DNA of 64,000 nucleotides, from contig NZ_QYUR01000002.1 of the NCBI RefSeq assembly GCF_003596405.1, forward strand, positions 1,132,501 through 1,196,500, in the 5' to 3' direction. The notes under the pieces are model-generated. The model was not told where the DNA came from, searched no databases, and saw only the letters and a program-made list of their open reading frames with translations. Each line of letters starts with the position of its first letter. Position 1 is the stretch's first letter. A program made the translations under genes and the position numbers. Source of the stretch: Pseudomonas cavernicola. Lineage in GTDB: Bacteria; Pseudomonadota; Gammaproteobacteria; Pseudomonadales; Pseudomonadaceae. Shown here piece after piece: positions 52,934 through 61,782 of the stretch.

Positions 52934-54292
52934 TTAGCCTGCCGCCATCCCGGCGCCGCAGTCGGGCGTGGTGATTGGGCCGAGGTAACGCATCAGCAGT
53001 CCGTAGGACAGCTCGACCTCCGCGGGCACCGGCAGGTACAGGCGGTGGCCATCGCCGGGCGCCACCGTCCTGCCCTCGCCCTGGCTGCTCTCCAGGGCCT
53101 CCAGGCGAAAACTCAGGTTGCCCTGCGGCGTCATCAGCTCCAGCTGATCGCCGACGGCGAAGCGGTTCTTCACCCGCACCTCGGCCAGGCCGTGGCGCCG
53201 TTCGCCGGTGAGCTCGCCGACGAACTGCTGGCGCTCGGATAGCGAGTGGCCGTGCTGGTAGTTCTGATACTCGTCATGCACATGCCGGCGCAGGAAGCCC
53301 TCGGTGTAACCGCGGTGGGCGAGCGACTCCAGCGCCGTCAGCAGCGTGCGGTCGAACGGCCGTCCGGCCACGGCATCGTCGATCGCCTTGCGGTACACCT
53401 GGGCGGTACGGGCCACGTAATAGTGAGACTTGGTGCGCCCCTCGATCTTCAGCGAATGCACGCCCATCTGCACCAGGCGCGGCACATGCTGCGCGGCGCG
53501 CAGGTCCTTGGAATTCATGATGTAGGTGCCGTGTTCATCCTCGTAGGCGGACATCGACTCGCCGGGGCGACTGGTGTCTTCCAGGAGGAAAACCTGCGTG
53601 GTCGGTGCGCCGCGGCCGAGGGTCGGCTCGCAGTGCCGGACGACCTCGCCCAGTTCGTTCTCCTGCCCGGGCTCGGCTTTGTACTGCCAGCGGCAGGCAT
53701 TGGTGCAGGTGCCCTGGTTGGGATCGCGCTTGTTGATGTAACCGGACAGCAGGCAGCGCCCGGAATAGGCCATGCACAGCGCGCCGTGGACGAACACCTC
53801 GAGCTCCATGCCAGGAACCGCCTGGCGGATTTCCAGGATCTCCTCCAGCGACAGCTCGCGGGACAGGATCACCCGGCCCAGTCCCTGCTGCTGCCAGAAC
53901 CTCACGCTGGCCCAGTTCACCGCATTGGCCTGCACCGACAGGTGGATCGGCATCTGCGGGAAGTGTTCGCGCACCAGCATGATCAGGCCGGGGTCGGACA
54001 TGATCAGCGCATCCGGCGCCATGGCGATCACCGGCTTCAGGTCCTTGAGGAAGGTCTTCAACTTGGCGTTATGCGGCGCGATGTTCACCACCACATAGAA
54101 GCGCTTGCCCTGCCCGTGGGCCTCGGCAATGCCCAGGGCCAGATTGGCGTGATCGAACTCGTTGTTGCGTACCCGCAGGCTGTAGCGCGGTTGCCCGGCG
54201 TAGACCGCATCGGCGCCATAGGCGAAGGCGTAGCGCATGGCTTTCAAGGTGCCGGCGGGGGAGAGCAGTTCGGGTTGGTGGATCTGGGGCAT
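52934..54292 (-). CDS. trhP: U32-family tRNA hydroxylation protein TrhP (YegQ)
   Basis: This 452-residue peptidase-U32-family protein, the usual YegQ length, begins PELLSPAGTLKAMRYAFAYGADAVYAG. The U32 signature is EVFVHGALCMAYSGRCLLS near residues 165-183, with cysteines in GTCTNACRWQYK. YegQ/TrhP is needed for prephenate-dependent 5-hydroxylation of uridine 34 in tRNAs. The ATG at 54292 is set by homology. It ends one base after the convergent PA5441-like gene. Confidence 0.9.
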   Translation of the reverse strand: MPQIHQPELLSPAGTLKAMRYAFAYGADAVYAGQPRYSLRVRNNEFDHANLALGIAEAHGQGKRFYVVVNIAPHNAKLKTFLKDLKPVIAMAPDALIMSDPGLIMLVREHFPQMPIHLSVQANAVNWASVRFWQQQGLGRVILSRELSLEEILEIRQAVPGMELEVFVHGALCMAYSGRCLLSGYINKRDPNQGTCTNACRWQYKAEPGQENELGEVVRHCEPTLGRGAPTTQVFLLEDTSRPGESMSAYEDEHGTYIMNSKDLRAAQHVPRLVQMGVHSLKIEGRTKSHYYVARTAQVYRKAIDDAVAGRPFDRTLLTALESLAHRGYTEGFLRRHVHDEYQNYQHGHSLSERQQFVGELTGERRHGLAEVRVKNRFAVGDQLELMTPQGNLSFRLEALESSQGEGRTVAPGDGHRLYLPVPAEVELSYGLLMRYLGPITTPDCGAGMAAG

Positions 54293-54389
54293 GGCGCGGC
54301 TCTGCGAGTTGCGGGAGCCGCGAATTCTAGGGGGCCGTGCCAGATCCGCATTGCTCTGGAGCAATACTTGGTGGTGTGCTGCCCGGCTT

Positions 54390-54536
54390 TTGATCGTTCC
54401 CACGCTCGGCGTGGGAACGCAGCCTTCGACGCCCCGGCGTCCACCTTATGATTTGATTGATCGTCCCTACTGAGACCTGACGCAGAGCGTCACAGGCTCT
54501 GCTCCCACGCAGGAGCATGGGAGCAATCCGATTGTG
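54390..54536 (-). repeat. Single copy of the ~155-bp repeat next to zwf
   Basis: This is the same unit as in the arrays flanking the fimbrial cluster, in left-array orientation and slightly diverged (GACGCCCCGGCGTC, and a one-base shorter spacer). It lies between trhP and the zwf stop. Confidence 0.82.
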
Positions 54537-54552
54537 GCTCAGCCTGATGCGC

Positions 54553-55995
54553 TCACTCCAGCCACTTGCGCCCTTGCAGTTCGAGTAGGCTCTGCGCTTG
54601 CTCTGGGCCGTTGGAGCCTGCCGAATAGGGGCGTGGGTTCTGGTAGTACTCGAGCCAGCCTTTGAGGATCGGGTCGACCCAGGTCCAGGCGGCTTCCACT
54701 TCATCGCGGCGCATGAACAGCGTCGAGTCGCCCTCGATCACGTCCAGCAGCAGCCGTTCGTATGCGTCCCAGCGACGTTTCTGGCGGAAGGCCTGGGCCA
54801 GGTTGAGGTCCAGCTCGACCGGCGCCAGGCGCATGCCTTTGCCGGGGGTTTTGCCCATCAGTTGCAGGCTGATGCGCTCTTCCGGTTGCAGGCGGATGAG
54901 CAGGCGATTGGGTTGGCTGCCGTCGAACAGGCGATGCGGCACTGGTTTGAACTGGATGACGATCTCCGTAGCCTTCTTCGCCATGCGCTTGCCGGTGCGC
55001 AGATAAAACGGCACGCCGGCCCAGCGCCAGTTGTCGATTTCGACCTGTAGGGCGACGAAGGTCTCGGTATCGCTGTCGTTGTCGACATTCTTCTCGAAGT
55101 AATAGGCCGGCACTTCCTGCCCGCCGATCTTCCCGGCGGTGTACTGGCCGCGCACGGTATTGTCCTGCACATCGAGGCCGCTGATCGGTTTGAGCGCCTG
55201 CAGAATCTTCAGCTTTTCGTTGCGTACCGCTTCGGCGTCGAAGCGCACCGGCGCCTCCATGGCCACCAGGCAGAGCAGTTGCAGCAGGTGGTTCTGGATC
55301 ATGTCGCGCATGGCGCCAGAGCGGTCGTAGTAAGCGCCGCGATTTTCCACGCCGAGGGTTTCGCAGACGCTGATCTGCACATGATCGATATGCCCGGCGC
55401 GCCACACTGGCTCGAACAGGGCGTTGGCGAAGCGCAGCGCCATCAGGTTCTGCACTGTCTCTTTGCCCAGGTAGTGGTCGATACGAAACACCCGGGACTC
55501 ATCGAACACTGCGCCGATCGCCGCGTTGATGGCTTTGGCCGACTCCAGCGAATGGCCGATCGGTTTTTCCAGGACGATGCGCGCGTGCGACCCGGCCAGG
55601 CCAGCGATGGCCAGGTGGGCGGCGATGTCTTCGAACAGGTCCGGCGCGGTCGCCAGGTAGTGAACCCGCACGCGGTGCTCAGCGTGCCCCAGGTGTTTGG
55701 CCAGACGGCCGAAGTCGGCGCTTTGTGAGGCGTCCATGGCGAAGTAGTCGAGGCGAGCGGCGAAGCTGCTCCAGGTCAGCGCATCGAAATCGGCGCGGGC
55801 GACCTGGGCCCGGCAGCGCCGTTCGGCCAACGCCTGGTAGGCCTCGCGAGCAAGCGCGGTGCGGGCCAGGGCGAGGATGCGTAGGTCAGGGTGCAGGCGG
55901 CCGTCGCGGTGCAGGTGATAGAGCGCCGGCAGCAGTTTGTGCAGGGCCAGATCACCGGTGCCGCCAAATACCAACATGTCACAGGGGATGGTCAA
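54553..55995 (-). CDS. zwf: Glucose-6-phosphate 1-dehydrogenase
   Basis: This enzyme of about 480 residues oxidises glucose-6-phosphate to 6-phosphogluconolactone, feeding the Entner-Doudoroff and pentose phosphate routes. The nucleotide motif FGGTGDLALHK is at about 9-19 and the active-site signature RIDHYLGKE near 170-178. The start is a TTG: with the GGAGAG box 7 bases upstream, 55995 (MTIPCDM) is preferred, with TTG 55998 and ATG 55977 as alternatives. A palindromic HexR-type operator lies upstream. This is the second-type zwf found beside an RpiR regulator in pseudomonads. Confidence 0.93.
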   Translation of the reverse strand: MTIPCDMLVFGGTGDLALHKLLPALYHLHRDGRLHPDLRILALARTALAREAYQALAERRCRAQVARADFDALTWSSFAARLDYFAMDASQSADFGRLAKHLGHAEHRVRVHYLATAPDLFEDIAAHLAIAGLAGSHARIVLEKPIGHSLESAKAINAAIGAVFDESRVFRIDHYLGKETVQNLMALRFANALFEPVWRAGHIDHVQISVCETLGVENRGAYYDRSGAMRDMIQNHLLQLLCLVAMEAPVRFDAEAVRNEKLKILQALKPISGLDVQDNTVRGQYTAGKIGGQEVPAYYFEKNVDNDSDTETFVALQVEIDNWRWAGVPFYLRTGKRMAKKATEIVIQFKPVPHRLFDGSQPNRLLIRLQPEERISLQLMGKTPGKGMRLAPVELDLNLAQAFRQKRRWDAYERLLLDVIEGDSTLFMRRDEVEAAWTWVDPILKGWLEYYQNPRPYSAGSNGPEQAQSLLELQGRKWLE

Positions 55996-56039
55996 CAAAG
56001 GCTCTCCGAGCGCGGTTTACCTGGGCGGGAGGCGGGTCA

Positions 56040-56054
56040 TGTAGTATAACTACA
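56040..56054. promoter_or_regulatory. HexR/RpiR-type operator
   Basis: TGTAGT-ATA-ACTACA is a perfect inverted repeat between the divergent zwf and RpiR genes. It matches the TGTAnT...AnTACA form recognised by HexR, the RpiR-family sugar-acid-responsive repressor. The encoded regulator probably controls both genes from here. Confidence 0.75.
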
Positions 56055-56109
56055 AGCACGCTACAACCCGGCGTGCGCCGATCATAACTCATCAACAGAG
56101 CCCAGCCCC

Positions 56110-56976
56110 TTGAACCTCTTGCAACACATTGCCCAGTCACGTCATCTGTTACGAAAGTCGGAACTTAAGGTCGCCGATCACGTGCTGCTCGACCCCGCGG
56201 CGGTGATGCACAGTTCCATGGCCGATTTGGCGCACAGCGTTGGGATCAGCGAGCCAACCATCGTGCGTTTCTGCCGCGCCATCGGCTGCACCGGTTTCCA
56301 GGATCTCAAGCTGAAACTCGCGCAGAGCCTGGCGGCCGGCGCAAGTTTCGGCCAGTTCGCGATCCATGAAGACGACTCGGTCGCGGACTTCAGCCTGAAG
56401 ATTTTCGACACTACCCTGCACACCCTGATCGAGGTGCGCGAAAAGCTCGACCCGAAGGCCTTACAACGCGCCATCGCGGCCTGTTCCCAGGCGCAGCGCG
56501 TGGAGTTCTACGGCTTTGGCGCCTCGGGTGCGGTGGCGGCGGATGCCCAGCACAAGTTCTTCCGGCTGTTGCTGACGGCGGCGGCCTATTCCGATCCGCA
56601 CATGCAGGCGATGTCGGCGGTGACCCTGAAGCCGACCGATGTGGCCATCTGCATCTCGCAATCCGGGCGCTCCAAGGATTTGCTGATCACGGCCAACCTG
56701 GTGCGCGAAACCGGCGCGACCTTGATCACCCTGTGTCCGAGCCAAACGCCGCTGGCCGAGTTGTCCACGGTCAACCTGGCCATCGATGTGCAGGAAGACA
56801 CCGAGATCTACACTCCGCTGACTTCCAGGATCGCCCACCTGGTGGTTATCGACGTACTGGCGATGGGCGTGGCCATGGCCCGTGGACCGAGCCTGGTCAA
56901 TCACCTCAAGAGCGTGAAGCGCAGCTTGCGTAGCCTGCGACTGTCGCCGAAAACGGTGAAGGCGAGCGAAGACTGA
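56110..56976 (+). CDS. RpiR/HexR-family transcriptional regulator
   Basis: This 288-residue protein has an N-terminal RpiR helix-turn-helix (about 1-75; LAHSVGISEPTIVRFCRAIGCTGFQDLKLKLAQSLA) and a C-terminal SIS domain (about 120-260; YGFGASGAVAADAQHKFFRL, ISQSGRSKDLL) that binds phosphosugars such as 2-keto-3-deoxy-6-phosphogluconate. It starts with TTG at 56110. It is divergent from zwf with a palindromic operator between them, which supports control of glucose catabolism and self-repression. Confidence 0.9.
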   Translation: MNLLQHIAQSRHLLRKSELKVADHVLLDPAAVMHSSMADLAHSVGISEPTIVRFCRAIGCTGFQDLKLKLAQSLAAGASFGQFAIHEDDSVADFSLKIFDTTLHTLIEVREKLDPKALQRAIAACSQAQRVEFYGFGASGAVAADAQHKFFRLLLTAAAYSDPHMQAMSAVTLKPTDVAICISQSGRSKDLLITANLVRETGATLITLCPSQTPLAELSTVNLAIDVQEDTEIYTPLTSRIAHLVVIDVLAMGVAMARGPSLVNHLKSVKRSLRSLRLSPKTVKASED

Positions 56977-57073
56977 AACCGCGTGGTCACCGCAGTTTCA
57001 TTGCTCTGCCGTTAAAGCGTAACGCCCGCCGCCCATGCTGGTGCTCCCCGCACCTAGTCTTGGGAGATCCGAT

Positions 57074-57298
57074 ATGGCTCGTTATGTGGATGACTCGCAA
57101 CAGTACGTCAGCACGGCGACTAAAACCCGCCGCCAGCAAGAAGACCAGCGCCGTATGGCCTACCGCCGCGCCATCGAGGACTTCGCCGAGCAACGCCGAC
57201 TGCAGCAGGAGTTGCTCGACTTCCCCGAACTGATCGCCGCTAACTACCTGGATGCGGTCCGGGCAGCGTCCCGGCGAAACGCGCGGCCAGCGCGCTGA
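57074..57298 (+). CDS. Small conserved Arg/Gln-rich protein
   Basis: This basic 74-residue protein has a GGAGA ribosome-binding site 6 bases before its ATG. The central segment KTRRQQEDQRRMAYRRAIED and the ending FPELIAANYLDA resemble small Pseudomonas proteins of the PA3496 type, sometimes called putative envelope integrity proteins. That assignment is from memory and weak. Its last 59 bases overlap the 3' end of the convergent LysR gene. Confidence 0.65.
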   Translation: MARYVDDSQQYVSTATKTRRQQEDQRRMAYRRAIEDFAEQRRLQQELLDFPELIAANYLDAVRAASRRNARPAR

Positions 57299-58202
57299 TC
57301 TGCGTACGTTCGGCGCGGATAAACGCAAGAAACGCCTGACCTACCGGCGACACGCGTTTGCCACGGGCATGGACTACACACCAGCTGCGATAGAGCGGCA
57401 GCTCTTCGACTGCCAGCTCGCGGAGTAGGCCGGTGGCCAGTTCCAGGCTGACCGCGTGGCGCGGTAGCAGCGCCAGGCCGAGGCCGGCCGCCACGGATTC
57501 GCGCAGGGCATCCAGCGAGCCCACTTCAAGGGTCTGGGCGAAGTGGGCGTGCTTCTGCTGGAAGTACTCTTCGCAGGCCTTGCGCGTGCCGGAACCGGGC
57601 TCGCGGATCAGCAGCGGGTAGGGCTCCAGGTCTTTCAGGGTCAGTTGCCCGGCGCTGCACAGCGGATGGTCGGGCGGCGCCACGGCGACGATCGGGTTGT
57701 TCAGGAATGGCAGAAACTCCAGGGCCATGTCCTGCGGTACCAGCGACATGATGACCAAGTCGTCGCGGTTGTCGGCGAGACGTTTGATCACCTGGGCGCG
57801 GTTGACCACCGAGAGGTGCAGGTTGACCTCCGGGTGCTGGCGCTTGAAGGCGGCGAACAGGTGCGGCACGAAGTATTTGGCGCTGGATTCCACTGCCAGG
57901 TTGAGCTGGCCCTGCAGCGAGCCCTGCAAATCCGAGAGCTGCATATCGAGGTTTTCCAGACGCTGGAAAATATCCGCGCTGGCGCGTTTCAGCGCGTCGG
58001 CGGCGTCGGTCAGGTAGAGCTTTTTGCCGATGTACTCGAACAGCGGCTGACCCACCAGTTCCTCCAACTGACGAATTTGCAGGCTGACCGCCGGCTGGGT
58101 CAGGGCCATTTCCTCGGCCGCGCGGCTGTAGGAGCGGCTTTCGCAGACCGCGGTAAAAACCTGCAACTGGCGCAGGGTCATGCGCATCAATGACTTACGC
58201 AC
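57240..58202 (-). CDS. LysR-family regulator of pyruvate carboxylase
   Basis: This 320-residue LysR-type regulator has an N-terminal winged helix (about 8-66; LRQLQVFTAVCESRSYSRAAEEMALTQPAVSLQIRQLEE) and a periplasmic-binding-like effector domain. The GTG at 58202 is preferred because AGGTGA lies 5 bases upstream; ATG 58187 is possible. It diverges from pycA-pycB, and the intergenic palindrome at 58259-58285 is a likely binding site. By position it corresponds to PA5437, a regulator linked to pyruvate carboxylase expression. Confidence 0.88.
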   Translation of the reverse strand: MRKSLMRMTLRQLQVFTAVCESRSYSRAAEEMALTQPAVSLQIRQLEELVGQPLFEYIGKKLYLTDAADALKRASADIFQRLENLDMQLSDLQGSLQGQLNLAVESSAKYFVPHLFAAFKRQHPEVNLHLSVVNRAQVIKRLADNRDDLVIMSLVPQDMALEFLPFLNNPIVAVAPPDHPLCSAGQLTLKDLEPYPLLIREPGSGTRKACEEYFQQKHAHFAQTLEVGSLDALRESVAAGLGLALLPRHAVSLELATGLLRELAVEELPLYRSWCVVHARGKRVSPVGQAFLAFIRAERTQISALAARFAGTLPGPHPGS

Positions 58203-58258
58203 GGAATTCACCTGTTTATCTATGCTTGGTCGAACGACTATAAGCCTTTACTAATAGC

Positions 58259-58285
58259 TAACCCAATAATTATTGATTTTGGTTA
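58259..58285. promoter_or_regulatory. Candidate LysR operator before pycA
   Basis: TAACC (58259-58263) and GGTTA (58281-58285) flank the perfect 12-bp palindrome CAATAATTATTG (58264-58275). This AT-rich dyad lies midway between the LysR start and pycA, where LysR regulators usually bind. Confidence 0.5.
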
Positions 58286-58398
58286 ATCGGCGCAGGGGGC
58301 TAGGGTAAATACGCGACTGGGAATTCGTTTCTCGGGCTCGCTCATGGGTCGACCGGCGGTAAGCGGTCGCCAGTTCACCAGGCCGAGGGAAACCTTCC

Positions 58399-59817
58399 GT
58401 GATCAAGAAAATCCTGATCGCTAACCGTGGCGAGATTGCCGTTCGTATCGTGCGCGCTTGCGCCGAGATGGGCATCCGCTCGGTGGCGGTTTATTCCGAT
58501 GCCGACCGCATGGCGCTACACGTGAAGCGCGCCGACGAGGCCCACAGCATCGGCGCCGAGCCGTTGGCTGGCTACTTGAACCCGCGCAAGCTGGTCAATC
58601 TGGCGGTCGAGACCGGTTGCGATGCGTTGCACCCGGGCTATGGCTTCCTCTCCGAGAACGCTGAGCTGGCGGATATCTGCGCCGAGCGTGGGATCAAATT
58701 CATCGGTCCATCGGCCGAGGTGATTCGCCGCATGGGCGACAAGACCGAGGCGCGCCGCAGCATGATCGCCGCCGGCGTGCCGGTCACTCCGGGCACCAAA
58801 GGTAACGTCGCCGATATCGCCGAGGCCCTGAAGGAGGGCGAGCGCATCGGTTATCCGGTGATGCTCAAGGCCACTTCCGGTGGCGGCGGTCGCGGCATTC
58901 GCCGCTGCAACAGCCCCGAGGAGCTGGAGCAGGCTTTCCCGCGGGTGATCTCCGAGGCGACCAAGGCCTTCGGTTCGGCCGAGGTCTTTCTCGAGAAGTG
59001 CATCGTCAATCCCAAGCACATCGAGGCTCAGGTGCTGGCCGACAGCTTCGGCAGCACCGTGCACCTGTTCGAACGCGACTGCTCGATCCAGCGGCGCAAC
59101 CAGAAACTCATCGAAATCGCCCCCAGCCCGCAACTGACGCCGGAACAGCGTGCCTACATCGGCGATCTGTCGGTGCGTGCGGCCAAGGCAGTGGGTTATG
59201 AGAACGCCGGCACCGTGGAGTTCCTGCTCGCCGAAGATGGCGAGCTGTACTTCATGGAGATGAACACCCGGGTGCAGGTGGAACACACCATCACCGAGGA
59301 AATCACCGGCATCGACATCGTCCGCGAGCAGATCCGCATCGCCTCCGGCCTGCCGCTGTCGGTGAAGCAGGAAGACATCCAGTACCGCGGCTTCGCCTTG
59401 CAGTTCCGGATCAACGCCGAGGACCCGAAGAACAACTTCCTGCCCTCGTTCGGCAAGATCACCCGTTACTACGCACCCGGCGGCCCCGGCGTGCGCACCG
59501 ATACGGCGATCTACACCGGCTACACGATTCCCCCGTACTACGACTCCATGTGCCTGAAGCTGGTCGTCTGGGCGCTGACCTGGGAAGAGGCGATGGACCG
59601 CGGCCTGCGCGCCCTGGATGACATGCGCGTGCAAGGGGTGAAGACCACCGCCGCCTACTACCAGGAAATTCTGCGCAACCCGGAATTCCGCAGCGGCCAG
59701 TTCAACACCAGCTTCGTCGAGAGCCACCCGGAACTGACCGAGTACTCGATCAAGCGCAACCCATCGCACCTGGCCCTGGCCATCGCCACCGCCATCGCCG
59801 CCCACGCCGGCCTGTGA
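58399..59817 (+). CDS. pycA: Pyruvate carboxylase subunit A (biotin carboxylase)
   Basis: This 472-residue ATP-grasp enzyme carboxylates biotin on the partner subunit. It has the N-terminal ILIANRGEIAVRIVRAC, the ATP-binding loop KATSGGGGRGIRR (near 155-167), FMEMNTRVQVEHTITEEITGID near 285-306, and a biotin carboxylase C-terminal domain. The two-subunit form (PycA plus PycB) is typical of Pseudomonas. It uses a GTG start at 58399 after GAGGGAAACC. pycB follows after 10 bases. It replenishes oxaloacetate. Confidence 0.93.
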   Translation: MIKKILIANRGEIAVRIVRACAEMGIRSVAVYSDADRMALHVKRADEAHSIGAEPLAGYLNPRKLVNLAVETGCDALHPGYGFLSENAELADICAERGIKFIGPSAEVIRRMGDKTEARRSMIAAGVPVTPGTKGNVADIAEALKEGERIGYPVMLKATSGGGGRGIRRCNSPEELEQAFPRVISEATKAFGSAEVFLEKCIVNPKHIEAQVLADSFGSTVHLFERDCSIQRRNQKLIEIAPSPQLTPEQRAYIGDLSVRAAKAVGYENAGTVEFLLAEDGELYFMEMNTRVQVEHTITEEITGIDIVREQIRIASGLPLSVKQEDIQYRGFALQFRINAEDPKNNFLPSFGKITRYYAPGGPGVRTDTAIYTGYTIPPYYDSMCLKLVVWALTWEEAMDRGLRALDDMRVQGVKTTAAYYQEILRNPEFRSGQFNTSFVESHPELTEYSIKRNPSHLALAIATAIAAHAGL

Positions 59818-59827
59818 GGAACGAACC

Positions 59828-61636
59828 ATGAGCAAGAAGATTTACGTTACCGACACCATCCTGCGTGACGCCCACCAATCGGTGATCGCCACCCGCATGC
59901 GCACCGAAGACATGCTGCCGATCTGCGACAAGCTCGACAAAGTCGGCTATTGGTCGCTGGAAGTCTGGGGCGGCGCGACCTTCGACGCCTGCGTGCGCTT
60001 CCTCAAGGAAGACCCCTGGGAGCGCCTGCGCAAACTGCGCGCGGCGCTGCCTAACACCCGTCTGCAAATGCTCCTGCGCGGGCAGAACCTGCTCGGCTAC
60101 CGGCATTACAGCGATGACGTGGTCAAGGCCTTCGTCGCCAAGGCCGCAGTGAATGGCATCGACGTGTTCCGCATCTTCGACGCGATGAACGACGTGCGTA
60201 ACCTGCGGGTATCCATCGAAGCGGTGAAAGCCGCTGGCAAGCACGCCCAGGGCACCATTTGCTACACCACCAGCCCGGTGCACACGGTCGAGGCCTTCGT
60301 CGCCCAGGCCAAGCAGATGGAAGCCATGGGTTGCGACTCGGTGGCGATCAAGGACATGGCCGGCCTGCTGACGCCCTACGCCACCGGCGAGCTGGTCAAG
60401 GCGCTGAAGGCCGAGCAGTCGCTGCCGGTGTTTATCCACTCGCATGACACCGCCGGCCTGGCCGCCATGTGCCAGCTCAAGGCAATCGAGAACGGCGCCG
60501 ACCATATCGACACCGCGATCTCCAGCTTCGCCTGGGGCACCAGCCATCCGGGCACCGAGTCGATGGTCGCCGCGCTCAAGGGCAGCGAGTTCGACACCGG
60601 TCTGGATCTGCAACTGTTGCAGGAAATCGGTCTGTACTTCTACGCCGTGCGCAAGAAATACCACCAGTTCGAGAGCGAATTCACCGCGGTCGATACCCGC
60701 GTGCAAGTCAACCAGGTACCGGGCGGGATGATGTCCAACCTGGCCAACCAGCTGAAAGAGCAGGGCGCGCTGAGCCGTATCAACGAAGTGTTTGCCGAGA
60801 TCCCGAAAGTCCGTGCAGACCTCGGTTTCCCGCCGCTGGTGACGCCGACTTCGCAGATCGTCGGCACCCAGGCGGTGTTCAACGTGCTGGCCGGCGAGCG
60901 CTACAAGACCATCACCAACGAAGTGAAGCTTTATCTGCAAGGCCGCTACGGGCGGGCCGCCGGCAAGGTCGATGAACAACTTCGGCGCCAGGCGATCGGC
61001 AATGAAGACGTGATCGATGTACGTCCGGCCGATCTGCTCAAGCCGGAACTGGCCAAGCTGCGCGAAGAAATCGGCGCCCTGGCCAAGTCCGAAGAGGATG
61101 TGCTGACCTACGCCATGTTCCCGGATATCGGTCGCAAGTTCCTCGAAGAGCGCGAGGCCGGCAGCCTGACCCCGGAAGCCTTGCTGCCGATTCCGGAAGC
61201 CGGCGGTGTGGCGGCGGCCAGCGGCGAGGGCGTGCCGACCGAGTTCATCATCGACGTACACGGTGAGAGCTACCGTGTGGATATCACTGGCGTCGGCGTG
61301 AAGACAGACGGCAAGCGGCACTTCTACCTGTCCCTCGATGGCATGCCGGAAGAGGTGGTGTTCGAGCCGCTCAACGAGTTCGTCGGTGCCGGCACCGGCA
61401 AGCGCAAGCACGCCAGCGCGCCGGGCCACGTCAGCACCACCATGCCGGGCAATATCGTCGATGTATTGGTCAAGGAAGGCGACACGGTGAAAGCCGGCCA
61501 GGCCGTGCTGATCAGCGAGGCGATGAAGATGGAAACCGAAATACAGGCACCCATCGCCGGCAAGGTCACGGCCATCCATGTGGTCAAGGGCGACCGCGTG
61601 AATCCGGGCGAAATCCTGGTCGAGATCGAAGGCTGA
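59828..61636 (+). CDS. pycB: Pyruvate carboxylase subunit B (carboxyltransferase/biotin carrier)
   Basis: This 602-residue subunit has a carboxyltransferase TIM barrel (about 5-270; TDTILRDAHQSVIATRMRTED, KDMAGLL, HSHDTAGL), a PYC/OADA conserved domain (about 290-470) and a C-terminal biotinyl domain with the biotin lysine in SEAMKME (near 563-569). It transfers the carboxyl group from biotin to pyruvate. OadA of sodium pumps is similar, but adjacency to pycA and the absence of oadB/oadG support pyruvate carboxylase. A strong terminator follows. Confidence 0.93.
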   Translation: MSKKIYVTDTILRDAHQSVIATRMRTEDMLPICDKLDKVGYWSLEVWGGATFDACVRFLKEDPWERLRKLRAALPNTRLQMLLRGQNLLGYRHYSDDVVKAFVAKAAVNGIDVFRIFDAMNDVRNLRVSIEAVKAAGKHAQGTICYTTSPVHTVEAFVAQAKQMEAMGCDSVAIKDMAGLLTPYATGELVKALKAEQSLPVFIHSHDTAGLAAMCQLKAIENGADHIDTAISSFAWGTSHPGTESMVAALKGSEFDTGLDLQLLQEIGLYFYAVRKKYHQFESEFTAVDTRVQVNQVPGGMMSNLANQLKEQGALSRINEVFAEIPKVRADLGFPPLVTPTSQIVGTQAVFNVLAGERYKTITNEVKLYLQGRYGRAAGKVDEQLRRQAIGNEDVIDVRPADLLKPELAKLREEIGALAKSEEDVLTYAMFPDIGRKFLEEREAGSLTPEALLPIPEAGGVAAASGEGVPTEFIIDVHGESYRVDITGVGVKTDGKRHFYLSLDGMPEEVVFEPLNEFVGAGTGKRKHASAPGHVSTTMPGNIVDVLVKEGDTVKAGQAVLISEAMKMETEIQAPIAGKVTAIHVVKGDRVNPGEILVEIEG

Positions 61637-61662
61637 GTCAAAGGCTAAACAGAAGTCCCCTC

Positions 61663-61687
61663 GGGAGCCGCAAGGCTCCCTTTTTTT
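61663..61687 (+). terminator. Intrinsic terminator after pycB
   Basis: GGGAGCC (61663-61669), loop GCAA, GGCTCCC (61674-61680) and seven T form a textbook rho-independent terminator 26 bases after the pycB stop. Confidence 0.92.
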
Positions 61688-61782
61688 GCGCGGGTTTTCT
61701 GCGCTGTGGCGCGCTTCATCCCTCCCTCACCCCGCCGTCTTCCGCGGCGAGGGAGGAGTAAGGAGTGAATCCGTTGCTCCGC

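Noticed and set aside
59750..61579. Long minus-strand open frame opposite pycB.
   Set aside because: Antisense shadow; the plus frame has full carboxyltransferase and biotinyl motifs.
59828..61636. pycB as OadA of a sodium-pumping oxaloacetate decarboxylase.
   Set aside because: No oadB or oadG nearby, and the direct partner is a biotin carboxylase gene, which fits two-subunit pyruvate carboxylase.
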